A stretch of 42,561 nt of DNA from Legionella shakespearei DSM 23087 (GCF_000373765.1 NZ_KB892394.1:1-42561); one strand, 5' to 3'. Counted from the first letter of the stretch, positions 17,291 through 25,053 are shown. A program made the numbers and translations. Notes: generated by a model not told the origin, from the sequence alone.

Positions 17291-17593
17291 TTAAAAAGTA
17301 GATGGACCATAGTTTCTGGTAACGGATTCAACCGCATCGTTTACATCATTTGCAGTTGATTTGGTCGGCTCAAGAGGAGCACGCAAATCCACGCAGCACT
17401 TTCTCAATAGGTCAACTGCCATGCGATAATCAGGATCGCCTGATTTTAAACTGAATGCTTTTTCTGCATTTTTCAAAAGTGCTTCAACACGGTCTATCAC
17501 AGAAGAATGCACAAATGCCGGAGATACTCCTGCTTTCTCATTCGTTATCGGAGCATGAAAGCCATACCTGTTGATTTCGCTTTGATCTGCCAT
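17291..17593 (-). CDS. Putative IcmR functional homologue (FIR) protein
   Basis: A 100-residue hydrophilic protein at the exact place of icmR between icmS and icmQ. It shows no obvious similarity to L. pneumophila IcmR. A helix-rich centre (about 29-70, SSVIDRVEALLKNAEKAF then YRMAVDLLRKCC) would suit a chaperone that binds the amphipathic N-terminus of IcmQ. Two adjacent cysteines lie at about 67-68. Each Legionella species is known to carry its own FIR gene here, so assignment rests mainly on position, size and composition. The start is the ATG at 17593. A promoter-like region lies directly upstream. Confidence 0.75.
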   Translation of the reverse strand: MADQSEINRYGFHAPITNEKAGVSPAFVHSSVIDRVEALLKNAEKAFSLKSGDPDYRMAVDLLRKCCVDLRAPLEPTKSTANDVNDAVESVTRNYGPSTF

Positions 17594-17660
17594 GTTACAA
17601 CTCCCAACTCATACGTATTATGAGATTAGTTTAACAAAATAAATTCCTGTCTGGCTTCAT

Positions 17661-17687
17661 TTTATAAAGATCTTTCGAATTCTTTAC
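17661..17687 (-). promoter_or_regulatory. Possible FIR-icmQ promoter with CpxR-like half site
   Basis: On the minus strand GTAAA is followed after six bases by GAAAG and then, ten bases further, by TATAAA. The L. pneumophila icmR promoter is known to be activated by CpxR, whose site is a direct repeat of GTAAA. Only the first half matches fully here, so this is a weak candidate. Confidence 0.3.
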
Positions 17688-17702
17688 AATTGACTGTTCG
17701 CC

Positions 17703-18047
17703 TTAATCATACATTAACTCATCCAGAGGAGTATAGTCACGGCTTGGGCCTCCCTGGATTAACTCGTTCACGACATCAGTCATACAAAGCAAACGTAACA
17801 CATTGGGCGTCACTTCATCAAATACTACCCGGATACCCAATAAGGCTCCTTCTGCTTCATCATAAGTTGCCCCTAATCCATACCCCAAACAAAGCGAGCA
17901 TAATTGATCTGCCCGTTTGGATATAGCCGGCAATAAACCGGTATCTGCAAAGACTTCATCATAGCTTACGAATCGATCGTTCAGATAAAATTTGGCATTC
18001 ATGCTCGCGGCAATAGTTGCCATACATTGACTGATATTTCGTTCCAT
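17703..18047 (-). CDS. icmS: IcmS, acidic effector chaperone
   Basis: A 114-residue acidic protein that in L. pneumophila pairs with IcmW to present effectors to DotL. The sequence shows the family pattern (MERNISQCMATIAASMNAKF at the start, then CSLCLGYGLGATYDEAEG near 90), and the length equals the known protein. Its ATG directly follows the icmT stop codon (TAAATG), so the two are translated in tandem. IcmW is not in this window, as expected because it lies in the other dot/icm region. Confidence 0.96.
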   Translation of the reverse strand: MERNISQCMATIAASMNAKFYLNDRFVSYDEVFADTGLLPAISKRADQLCSLCLGYGLGATYDEAEGALLGIRVVFDEVTPNVLRLLCMTDVVNELIQGGPSRDYTPLDELMYD

Positions 18048-18308
18048 TTATCTCCACCAAGGTTGTGAAGACTTGACATTTCCTGCTAAAAAATTTCTTA
18101 TCCAGCGCAAAAAAACAGGGACTGTAAAGCCATAGTGTTCAATAATGCCAAAAAATACGGCAGAAACCAAAACCAATACTCCAGTCCAGACCCTGATATG
18201 CATCAAAAATAAGAAAATTGGAAATGCAGCTCGGGCGTCGACGATAAAAAATCGTGCGCTACGAGCAGAATCACGCCAATGACTCGTTGCTGCAAATTCT
18301 CCAGCCAT
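18048..18308 (-). CDS. icmT: IcmT, small membrane Dot/Icm protein
   Basis: An 86-residue protein with one hydrophobic segment (about 42-58, VWTGVLVLVSAVFFGII) and a basic C-terminus. This is the size and layout of IcmT, which is needed for Dot/Icm function and egress from host cells in L. pneumophila. AAGG lies seven bases before the ATG. It is the first gene of the icmTS-FIR-QPO run. The AT-rich sequence upstream (18309-18350, with TATATAC and TTTTTATAG) is the likely promoter region, followed further out by REP elements. Confidence 0.94.
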   Translation of the reverse strand: MAGEFAATSHWRDSARSARFFIVDARAAFPIFLFLMHIRVWTGVLVLVSAVFFGIIEHYGFTVPVFLRWIRNFLAGNVKSSQPWWR

Positions 18309-18378
18309 CCCAAACCTTAAAAAAATTTTCTCTATAAAAAGTATATACCCAATATGGCGGGTAATGCTAGTAGGCTTT

Positions 18379-18414
18379 CCAGATCCCGTCGTCGTCAGGA
18401 CGACGCAGATCTGG
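18379..18414. repeat. Collapsed family A palindrome
   Basis: CCAGATC...GATCTGG brackets CGTCGTC and GACGACG around a five-base GTCAG loop. The outer arms are those of family A, but the core with the GCGCGTC run and the normal loop is missing. It looks like an internal deletion derivative. Confidence 0.65.
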
Positions 18415-18429
18415 GAATGGCACAGTTTT

Positions 18430-18516
18430 GTAGCCCGTATTAGGCGTAGCCGTAATACGGGAATGAATTGATTGCCACTTCATCCCGTATTACGGCTGGC
18501 GCCTAATACGGGCTAC
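18430..18516. repeat. REPIN: inverted pair of family C REP units
   Basis: The left unit runs from GTAGCCCGTATTAGG to TAATACGGGA; the right unit is its near-perfect inverse, ending GGGCTAC. Each unit folds on its own through CCCGTATTA/TAATACGGG. The spacer carries ATTGCCACTTC, also found beside B units at 22413-22492 and 22812. It lies upstream of icmT. Confidence 0.9.
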
Positions 18517-18588
18517 AAACGGGCACCATGCCTCACTCATGACAACGTGGATCTGAGAGCTGTTATAGAACCGGGATCGAGATGCCTT

Positions 18589-18774
18589 TTATTGATCAAA
18601 TGGAGTAAATTCTTTGTTAAATGATGGACCGAGTATATTGGAAAGTGCTTGCGCCATGTCAGAGCCTGGCTGTAATTTGGGGGTATCAATAGGATCAGCT
18701 TCCTGAACATCAGGACGATTGGATTTTTTCTTTCCCTGCAGTTTGCTTAATATTTTAGACGTACTGTTAACCAT
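18589..18774 (-). CDS. Small hypothetical protein upstream of icmT
   Basis: A 61-residue hydrophilic protein that I do not recognise. It has a basic N-terminus (SKILSKLQGKKKSNR), a Pro/Asp-rich middle and a short predicted helix (SDMAQALSNILG). AGGGA stands eight bases before the ATG, which is the main support for its being translated. There is no signal peptide or membrane segment. It lies on the same strand as icmT and the HIT gene, with REP elements between it and icmT, so it is not clearly part of either operon. Confidence 0.6.
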   Translation of the reverse strand: MVNSTSKILSKLQGKKKSNRPDVQEADPIDTPKLQPGSDMAQALSNILGPSFNKEFTPFDQ

Positions 18775-18882
18775 TAAGAGTTCCCTGCTAAACTGATACT
18801 TTACGAAGATATCATAAAAAGCTTAAGAAATTATTAAGAATTAATTAATTTTTTATCTTTTAAGTCAAATACAGGCCAAAAA

Positions 18883-19308
18883 TCACCGCCAAACTGCACC
18901 AGCGTTAGAAATCAGCCCGGATAATTTCGGAATAAAAACACTTAATTGCTCTTCATCATAAGGTATTGTCTTCAATGCAGGTTGCCATATTCCCTGTGGC
19001 CATAAGCAATCCGTAGTACTCCGCGCAACAACATGAACATGCAATTGGGATACTATATTTCCCAAAGCACCTACATTCAATTTGTCTGGTTTAAAATAGT
19101 CTGTCATTAAACGCGAGAGTTGGTTTATTTCTTCCATAAGCTGAATGCGTTCGTCTTTATCCAACTGATGAATTTCCTGAATATTGTCTTTTCTGGGGAC
19201 TAAGATAAGCCAGGGAAACTGCACTTCATTTTTTAATAATACCCGTGACAAAGGCCAATCGCCCAGAGTAAAACAGCTAGACTGAATTCGCTCATCAATA
19301 CAAAACAA
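18883..19308 (-). CDS. HIT-family nucleotide-binding hydrolase
   Basis: A 141-residue protein of the histidine-triad superfamily, which hydrolyses or transfers nucleoside monophosphates from dinucleotides, AMP-amides and similar compounds. The C-terminal motif is QLHVHVVAR (about 88-96): the second and third histidines of the usual HxHxH are present and the first is Gln, a common variant in proteobacterial HIT proteins. The N-terminal part PWLILVPRKDNIQEIHQL is typical. The best start is TTG at 19308, since GAGG lies about six bases upstream and no ATG fits. The substrate cannot be predicted. Confidence 0.88.
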   Translation of the reverse strand: MFCIDERIQSSCFTLGDWPLSRVLLKNEVQFPWLILVPRKDNIQEIHQLDKDERIQLMEEINQLSRLMTDYFKPDKLNVGALGNIVSQLHVHVVARSTTDCLWPQGIWQPALKTIPYDEEQLSVFIPKLSGLISNAGAVWR

Positions 19309-19490
19309 AATTACCTCACTTTCTCTTTTTTATTGACATTGTAGCAAAATAAAATCGTCAAATTATACCTTAGCTGGAGAAATTTTATTAAATCTATTGA
19401 GTAATGAGCCCTTTTTGCGTTATGTTGAATTGACCTATTACAAAATAGGCCATTAACAATTGTCATTTAAGGACGAATGCAATTGATCAG

Positions 19491-19509
19491 CTGACACCCC
19501 AAATGTCAG
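19491..19509 (+). promoter_or_regulatory. Hairpin in the cold-shock gene leader
   Basis: CTGACA and TGTCAG pair around a seven-base loop, 35 bases before the cold-shock ATG. A second small hairpin (CCTATT/AATAGG, 19434-19449) lies further up. Leaders of cold-shock genes often fold in a temperature-dependent way; that role here is only a suggestion. Confidence 0.4.
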
Positions 19510-19544
19510 TCGACGATCGAGAAGCTTTAGCAAAAGGAGGATTT

Positions 19545-19775
19545 ATGGCTAGAGGCGAAGTCAAGTGGTTCAATAACGCCAAGGGTTGGGGCTTTATTAT
19601 TCCAGAAGGTGGTGGTGAAGATATTTTTGTTCATTTCTCATCCATTCACGGTACTGGATACAAAACTTTAGTTCCAGGACAGGCAGTTACTTACGATGTG
19701 GAAAATGGCGAAAGAGGTCTACATGCCTCTAACGTTGTGGCACTGAGTGAGGCTACTGAAGAAGAAATGGCTTAA
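19545..19775 (+). CDS. Cold-shock domain protein (CspA family)
   Basis: A 76-residue single-stranded nucleic-acid binding protein. RNP1 is KGWGFI and RNP2 is DIFVHF, both in the usual places of a single five-strand cold-shock domain. I chose the ATG at 19545, which has a perfect AGGAGG five bases upstream and gives the standard family start ([10 protein letters not shown]). An upstream in-frame ATG at 19503 would add 14 residues and has no ribosome site. The acidic C-terminal tail (SEATEEEMA) slightly extends the domain. It is monocistronic and divergent from the HIT gene. Confidence 0.95.
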   Translation: MARGEVKWFNNAKGWGFIIPEGGGEDIFVHFSSIHGTGYKTLVPGQAVTYDVENGERGLHASNVVALSEATEEEMA

Positions 19776-19920
19776 TTTGATAAACACTTCCCGATTCTGT
19801 GTGCTTTAAGCAAGATTGAGCCAAATGGAATAATTCCAGTTTTGCCAAGAGAGTAGAAGTGCACAGAACTACAATATTCAGGTATCATGGCCTTATTGAA
19901 TTTAAGGTCGGAATTTACTG

Positions 19921-20907
19921 ATGCAAGAAGGTTTGTTAATTATTAATCTAGGTACACCCAGTCATCCAGACAGAAAGGCAGTCAGGGCCTATTTAAGTGA
20001 ATTTCTTACCGATAAACGAGTCATTGATTTGCCTGCTCTCATACGTTATGTACTCGTTTATGGCTTTATTCTGCCATTCAGAACAAAACAATCCACGCAC
20101 GCTTATCAATCAATATGGTCAGAACAAGGCTCACCGCTACTGTGCCATAGCCAAAATCTTGCAAGCCAGCTTCAGGCCAGGTTGAGTCCGGAGTTTAAAA
20201 TTGCCTTAGGAATGCGTTATGGCAAGCCTTCAATAAAAACGGCATTGGATGAGTTAAAAGATTGTGCGTCTATTACCGTACTGCCTCTCTATCCGCAATA
20301 TTCGTCAGCAGCAACAGGATCATCTATTGAAGAAGTAATACGTCTTCTTTCCATGCAGGAAGTGATACCTTCCTTGAACATCATCCGCGATTTTTATCAA
20401 CACCCAGGCTACATTAAAGCGCAGGCAGCCCTGATTAAAGAGAACCTTGGCGAAGACCAGCATCTGATCTTTAGTTATCATGGCCTTCCTGAGCGTCAAA
20501 TCAATAAGAGCGGCTGCCATACTGTCTGCAAAGAAAGCTGCCCTCCTGTCTCAGTTACAAATCAGGGATGTTATAAAGCACAATGTTATGAAACAAGCCG
20601 ACAGTTAGCAGACGAATTACAGTTACATACCGGCCAATACAGCACCTCTTTTCAATCTCGCCTGGGTAAAACTCCCTGGATAAAACCCTATACAGATGAA
20701 GTGCTTACCGAACTTGCTGCGCAGGGAATCAAAAATCTTGCCATTTGCTGCCCTTCTTTTGTTGCAGACTGTCTGGAAACATTGGAAGAAATTGGCCTGC
20801 GTGCAAAAGAACAATGGATAGAGTCAGGTGGAAAAGAGTTTAATCTGATCCCATGCCTGAATGACTCTCCCGCATGGATTGAAGCTATTATCGATATTAA
20901 AAAATGA
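19921..20907 (+). CDS. hemH: Ferrochelatase
   Basis: HemH inserts ferrous iron into protoporphyrin IX in the last step of protohaem synthesis. The 328-residue protein shows the family motifs: LLIINLGTP at the start, YPQYSSAATGSS near 124-135, the metal-binding SYHGLPER (His187), and PSFVADCLETLEEIG with Glu286. Several cysteines lie near 199-222 (GCHTVCKESCPP, GCYKAQCYE). The start is the ATG at 19921, with GGA about ten bases upstream. A family A palindrome lies 25 bases downstream and may stop or stabilise its transcript. Confidence 0.97.
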   Translation: MQEGLLIINLGTPSHPDRKAVRAYLSEFLTDKRVIDLPALIRYVLVYGFILPFRTKQSTHAYQSIWSEQGSPLLCHSQNLASQLQARLSPEFKIALGMRYGKPSIKTALDELKDCASITVLPLYPQYSSAATGSSIEEVIRLLSMQEVIPSLNIIRDFYQHPGYIKAQAALIKENLGEDQHLIFSYHGLPERQINKSGCHTVCKESCPPVSVTNQGCYKAQCYETSRQLADELQLHTGQYSTSFQSRLGKTPWIKPYTDEVLTELAAQGIKNLAICCPSFVADCLETLEEIGLRAKEQWIESGGKEFNLIPCLNDSPAWIEAIIDIKK

Positions 20908-20932
20908 GAGGGAGCCCCGTTGCCTTCCCCAA

Positions 20933-21044
20933 ATCCACGTCGTCCTGAGCGCGTCTTTTTGCGCGAAGGATCTCCAAATATTAGCACCATGCCGGTTTCA
21001 GGAGATCCTTCGCGCAAAAAGACGCGCTCAGGACGACGGAGATC
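20933..21044. repeat. Family A palindrome, complete copy
   Basis: Arms of about 40 bp (outer CCACGTCGTCCTGAGCG, inner GCGCGAAGGATCTCC) flank a 25-base loop with TTAGCACCATGCC. It lies between hemH and the glucoamylase gene, both transcribed rightwards. Confidence 0.94.
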
Positions 21045-21120
21045 GAATAATATAGCCTCCAGATTTCATTTCCTGTACTATGGCGACCCTGATTTTTATA
21101 ACTTTTTTCTGTGAGGGATT

Positions 21121-22407
21121 ATGTTGAAACGGATCTTTTTTTTAATGATTTTTGTCGTCACGCAAGCCATGAGTTCAGTATTCACCCCTACTGAAGTCCA
21201 GAGTTTAAAACGAAATTTTTTTGCAAACATTCATTCCAATGGGGCAATAGTAGCCTCACCATCCCAGGTCAGCCCCAATTATTATTATGACTGGGTACGC
21301 GATTCTGCTATAGCCATGACCCTGATTGAACATTGGTATGAATCAGCACATTCAGAAAAATACAAACAGCACCTGTTACACTATGTTTCATGGACAAGAA
21401 CCATTCAACATCGTGATGATCCTATTCCCGGCCAGGACATTTTAGGTGAGCCAAAATTCTACATTGATGGTTATCCCTTTGATGGCCCATGGGGAAGGCC
21501 GCAAAATGATGGCCCAGCGCTGCGCGCCTCGGTTTTAACACGTTTTGCTCAGCAATTGCTCGACAACAACGAAACAGAATATGTAACTCAAAATCTCTAC
21601 AATCCAAGCATGAATCCACAAACTATGGGTGCAATTAAAATGGATTTGGAATACACCGCCCATCATTGGCAGGATGCGAATTTTGACCTGTGGGAAGAAA
21701 TCTTTGGCCATCATTTTTTTACAGCCATGGCTCAGCAGAAAGCGTTGATTGAAGGCGCAGCCCTTGCCCACAGGCTTAATGATAAACAAGCCGCTGTTTT
21801 TTATGAGCTGCAAGCGCGTTTAATCAGTGAGCGTTTAAAACAACATCTGGATCGCAACAACAAGCTGATTAAAGCTACCTTGCCACCACATCCAGGGCCA
21901 CAAAAAACCTTGGAACTCGACTCATCCGTAATCCTGGGTATTTTGCTCAATCCACAGGAGAAAGGTCCGTTCTCCCCTCACCATACTTATGTCAAAGGTA
22001 CGGTGAACGCTTTGCATCAACAATTTAATTTAATGTTCCCCATTAATGACAACCAGCCCGGAGCTATTTTGTTTGGCCGCTATCCAGGTGATACTTATGA
22101 TGGTTATCAGACTGGCAGTACAGGAAACCCATGGTTTATCCTTACGGCAACTATGGCTGAGTATTACTATACGCTTGCCAATAAGCTCTCATCTGAAAAT
22201 GGAAATAAATCCTTAATTACCAGCTATCTGAAGACAGGCGATAATTATTTAAAACTGATTAAAACCTATGCCCCAGATATGAGTTTAAGCGAACAAATTA
22301 ATTTAAACACCGGCGTTCAACAAGGAGCATACTCTCTGACCTGGAGTTATGTTTCGGTCTTACGTGCTATTGATTTGAGAGCAAAGATAGAAAAAAAGCT
22401 GGAATAG
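21121..22407 (+). CDS. gamA: Secreted glucoamylase, GH15 family
   Basis: A 428-residue exo-acting glucan 1,4-alpha-glucosidase that releases glucose from starch or glycogen. A signal peptide (about 1-19) is followed by a single GH15 (alpha/alpha)6-barrel. Substrate-binding YYYDWVRDSA lies at 54-63, the catalytic acid region DLWEE at 189-193, and the probable catalytic base Glu391 in SEQINLNTG. L. pneumophila GamA is a type II-secreted glucoamylase beside the same sugar genes. GAGG precedes the ATG by a few bases. It faces the sugar transporter across 435 bp of repeats, so the two are convergent and not one operon. Confidence 0.93.
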   Translation: MLKRIFFLMIFVVTQAMSSVFTPTEVQSLKRNFFANIHSNGAIVASPSQVSPNYYYDWVRDSAIAMTLIEHWYESAHSEKYKQHLLHYVSWTRTIQHRDDPIPGQDILGEPKFYIDGYPFDGPWGRPQNDGPALRASVLTRFAQQLLDNNETEYVTQNLYNPSMNPQTMGAIKMDLEYTAHHWQDANFDLWEEIFGHHFFTAMAQQKALIEGAALAHRLNDKQAAVFYELQARLISERLKQHLDRNNKLIKATLPPHPGPQKTLELDSSVILGILLNPQEKGPFSPHHTYVKGTVNALHQQFNLMFPINDNQPGAILFGRYPGDTYDGYQTGSTGNPWFILTATMAEYYYTLANKLSSENGNKSLITSYLKTGDNYLKLIKTYAPDMSLSEQINLNTGVQQGAYSLTWSYVSVLRAIDLRAKIEKKLE

Positions 22408-22412
22408 CTAGT

Positions 22413-22492
22413 GTAGCCCGTATTAGGCGTAGCCGTAATACGGGAATTAGCTCATTGCCACTTCGATCCCGGCTGCAAGCAGACCGGGCTAC
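22413..22492. repeat. Chimeric REPIN: family C unit facing a family B unit
   Basis: The left half is a family C unit (GTAGCCCGTATTAGG to ATACGGGA); the right half is an inverted family B unit ending GACCGGGCTAC. They are joined by a spacer with ATTGCCACTTCG. This shows that B and C are exchangeable cores of one REP superfamily with shared ends. Confidence 0.88.
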
Positions 22493-22522
22493 ACACCGTG
22501 CTATTTCGGAACAACTTCACCC

Positions 22523-22590
22523 GATCTACGTCGTCCTGAGCGCGTCTTTTTGCGCGAAGGATCTCCCGAAAGCGGCATGGTGCCAATTTG
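22523..22590 (+). repeat. Left half of a family A palindrome with loop
   Basis: The left arm (TACGTCGTCCTGAGCGCG to AAGGATCTCC) is followed by a loop homologous, on the opposite strand, to the other copies (GCGGCATGGTGCCAAT). The right arm is absent, and a B unit begins at once. Confidence 0.85.
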
Positions 22591-22591
22591 A

Positions 22592-22617
22592 TCCCGGCTG
22601 CGAGCAGACCGGGCTAC
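22592..22617 (-). repeat. REP-like element, family B, single copy
   Basis: An inverted B unit (TCCCGGCTGCGAGCAGACC, ending GGGCTAC) attached directly to the truncated family A element. It has one change from the common core. Confidence 0.85.
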
Positions 22618-22659
22618 ACGCACAATCCGGGTTACTACCACATTGGCACGGTCTCTCGG

Positions 22660-22765
22660 AAACCCCTTGACCTCGCCTGTCTTTTAGGGCGTTGTGCGCT
22701 TAGGACGCGCACACCGAACGCATGGATGCAGGTTTCCCTAAAAGACAGGCGAGGTTAAGGGGTTT
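22660..22765. repeat. 30-bp inverted repeat with nested stem
   Basis: The arms AAACCCCTTGACCTCGCC to TTTTAGGG and CCCTAAAAGACAGG to AGGGGTTT match over 30 bp with one mismatch. The 46-base loop has its own stem (GTGCGC with GCGCAC). No related copy is seen in this window. It may be a MITE-like element. Confidence 0.85.
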
Positions 22766-22811
22766 CTTGCACAGGACTTTCATACTCGAACTTATTAAAG
22801 TGCCACTTCGA

Positions 22812-22836
22812 TCCCGGTTGCAAGCAACCGGGCTAC
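22812..22836 (-). repeat. REP-like element, family B variant
   Basis: TCCCGGTTGCAAGCAACCGG then GCTAC: a B unit whose inner stem has been altered to a perfect GGTTGC/GCAACC. It is preceded by TGCCACTTCGA as in the REPIN at 22413. It ends seven bases before the stop codon of the sugar transporter. Confidence 0.8.
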
Positions 22837-22842
22837 GGGTTC

Positions 22843-24246
22843 TTAACTTAAAACGGCATCCTTTGACACCTTATCCAATGCTTCGTCTTCGCGTCCTAAA
22901 AAGCGTAATGGTTTGCCTGACATTACGTAATTTTCGATGTGCTCCAAGCTTATATTTTTGGTTTCCGGCATGTAAAAATAGGTATAAATCAAGCCCAGGA
23001 AACAAATGATGGCATAAAGGGCAAAAGTGAACTCTATTCCAAACATGTTATGCAAAATAGGGAAACTGAAAATAACTACTGTGTTAAAAGTCCAGTTGCT
23101 CATTGCGGACAAGCCCATACCAGCACCACGCACATGCAAAGGGAATATTTCTGCCATCGCGATATGAGGAACAGGACCTATGCTGATAGCGAATGAAAAG
23201 ATATAAACAGTTAAACAAATAACTGATAAATAGGGAAGCCAGACAACCTGGTTTACTGAAAACATACATAAGGCAAAAAGGCTGAGACAGGTTCCAGTAA
23301 AGCCAATCAGCAATAATTTGCGGCGACCTAATTTATCAACACATAAAATTGCGATAACAGTAACCAGTAAATTAACAATACCTATCCCCATAGTTGCCAA
23401 TATCTGCCCTGTTGTACTGTCCAGGCCTAAATTCTTGAAGATTTCCGGGGCAAAATAAATAACGACATTGATACCACTTAATTGCTGCAGGCAAAACAAC
23501 ATAGTGCCCAACATCAGAACAGGTAACAATGGTCTTCTGAACAGCAACAGCCAATTACTTTTCTTAGGCTCATGCGCCAGAGTCGTTTCAATATCCCGCA
23601 ACTCATGATCTATGACCTGGCTTTTACGTAATCTTCTTAAGGATTTAGCCGCAGCATCGCGTTTACCCACACTGCATAACCACCGCGGAGATTCTGGCAT
23701 AAACAAAATACCTATGCTCAACAACAATGCCGGCAAGGCACTTGACGCAAACATGGTTCGCCAGGCCTGATGCTCGATTAACAGATAATTTACTGAGTAA
23801 GAACTTACAATCCCAATAGTCATGGCCAACTGATAAATAGCCACTACAGCACCTCTGGATTTGGGTGATGCTGTTTCCGCTAAATACAGAGGAGTCAGCA
23901 CTGAAGCCATCCCAATCGCCAATCCCAGAATTAAACGTGACAGGACTAATATGCTAATGGAGTCAGCAAGCCCCGCCCCTAAAGCTCCGAAAAAGAACAG
24001 GCAGCCTGCAAAGGACAACAAAGCGCGACGTCCGAAACGTCTGGCACCTTTCAAAGCCATGAACATACCAATCAGCATAGCACCCAATAATGCCCCAAAG
24101 GGTAAAGCTGAAGCCATCACGCCTATGTGAGTGGCTGTTAAATTAAAATGATTTTTCACAAGATCCAGGGAACCCGCAATGATACCCTCATCATAACCAA
24201 ATAAAAAACCGGCAATTGAACCTATTATCGCAACAACCCAAGCCAT
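22843..24246 (-). CDS. ywtG: MFS sugar transporter (YwtG-like)
   Basis: A 467-residue major facilitator of the sugar porter family with 12 predicted membrane segments. Family signatures are GYDEGIIAGSL in the first segment, GRRAL in the 2-3 loop, PESPRWL before segment 7, DKLGRRKLL in the 8-9 loop and PETKN at the end of segment 12. I chose the ATG at 24246, with AAGGAG six bases upstream, over the in-frame TTG at 24264. It is on the same strand as the Entner-Doudoroff genes, but a REPIN separates it from eda, so it may be at the operon's end or independent. Import of glucose released by the glucoamylase is a reasonable inference. Confidence 0.93.
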   Translation of the reverse strand: MAWVVAIIGSIAGFLFGYDEGIIAGSLDLVKNHFNLTATHIGVMASALPFGALLGAMLIGMFMALKGARRFGRRALLSFAGCLFFFGALGAGLADSISILVLSRLILGLAIGMASVLTPLYLAETASPKSRGAVVAIYQLAMTIGIVSSYSVNYLLIEHQAWRTMFASSALPALLLSIGILFMPESPRWLCSVGKRDAAAKSLRRLRKSQVIDHELRDIETTLAHEPKKSNWLLLFRRPLLPVLMLGTMLFCLQQLSGINVVIYFAPEIFKNLGLDSTTGQILATMGIGIVNLLVTVIAILCVDKLGRRKLLLIGFTGTCLSLFALCMFSVNQVVWLPYLSVICLTVYIFSFAISIGPVPHIAMAEIFPLHVRGAGMGLSAMSNWTFNTVVIFSFPILHNMFGIEFTFALYAIICFLGLIYTYFYMPETKNISLEHIENYVMSGKPLRFLGREDEALDKVSKDAVLS

Positions 24247-24318
24247 GCTTAACTCCTTGTTCAAGTCTTTCTATCGACTGTCTTAGCCTAGTAAATAATG
24301 GCGTTACTGAAAGAATGT

Positions 24319-24400
24319 GTAGCCCGCATTAGCGCCAGCGTAATGCGGGAAAGCAGTACCACGCCATCCCGGATTACGGCTATCGCCTAATCCAGGCTAC
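24319..24400. repeat. REPIN: family C pair, diverged
   Basis: The left unit GTAGCCCGCATTAGCGCC to AATGCGGGA faces an inverted unit TCCCGGATTACGGC ending CAGGCTAC. Compensating changes keep the left stem paired (GCATTA with TAATGC). It lies between eda and the transporter gene. Confidence 0.88.
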
Positions 24401-24423
24401 ACCTTCCTTAAAGTATCACCTCG

Positions 24424-25053
24424 TTAAACCGACAAACACAGTTCAGTGATTAAAGACCAATCGCCATTAGTCACTGCCTGTTCTGGTACTATCCATGAAC
24501 CGCCTACACAAGATACATTAGGTAACGTCAGATATTCTTTATAGTTCGTTGCGTTAATCCCTCCAGTTGGACAAAATCGGACATCAGGAAAAGGTCCCGC
24601 AATAGCACGCAGCATCGGTATGCCGCCAGCCGCAGTTGCGGGGAAAAATTTAAAATGGGTATAACCACAATCAAGGCCAGACATCAATTCAGAAACGCTG
24701 GATACACCTGGAATTAACGGAATAGACGCTTCTCGTCCAGCCATTAACAAGGCATGAGTTTGCCCAGGGCTAATAGCAAACCGGGCACCAGCCTCAATGA
24801 CTTGCCCTAATTGATTCGGATTGGTTACAGTGCCTGCACCAATCAATGCATCAGGAAAACGATCCGTCAGTAACTGGATGGCTTGTACTGCAACCGGAGT
24901 TCTCAGCGTTATTTCCAACACCTGAATTCCACCAGCAAATAATGCACTGGCAAGCGGAATAGCCTGTTCCAGATCGTTTATTACAATCACCGGAATCACA
25001 GGAGATGCGTTAAATATTTTGGCAGGTTGCACAGCCCAATCAGGAAACGACAT
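24424..25053 (-). CDS. eda: 2-keto-3-deoxy-6-phosphogluconate aldolase
   Basis: Eda splits KDPG to pyruvate and glyceraldehyde-3-phosphate, the final step of the Entner-Doudoroff route. In this class I aldolase of about 210 residues the Schiff-base lysine is in HFKFFPA (about 135), the catalytic Glu in LEITLRT (about 47) and the phosphate loop in GAGTVTNP and GGIN. Two ATG codons stand in tandem (25056, 25053); the second is six bases from AGGAG and is preferred. The 5' end overlaps glk by about 14 bases, so it is translationally coupled. Confidence 0.96.
   Translation of the reverse strand: MSFPDWAVQPAKIFNASPVIPVIVINDLEQAIPLASALFAGGIQVLEITLRTPVAVQAIQLLTDRFPDALIGAGTVTNPNQLGQVIEAGARFAISPGQTHALLMAGREASIPLIPGVSSVSELMSGLDCGYTHFKFFPATAAGGIPMLRAIAGPFPDVRFCPTGGINATNYKEYLTLPNVSCVGGSWIVPEQAVTNGDWSLITELCLSV

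Noticed and set aside
22455..23009. Open frames across the gap between the glucoamylase and transporter genes
   Set aside because: Composed of REP and palindrome sequence, then antisense to the transporter gene.
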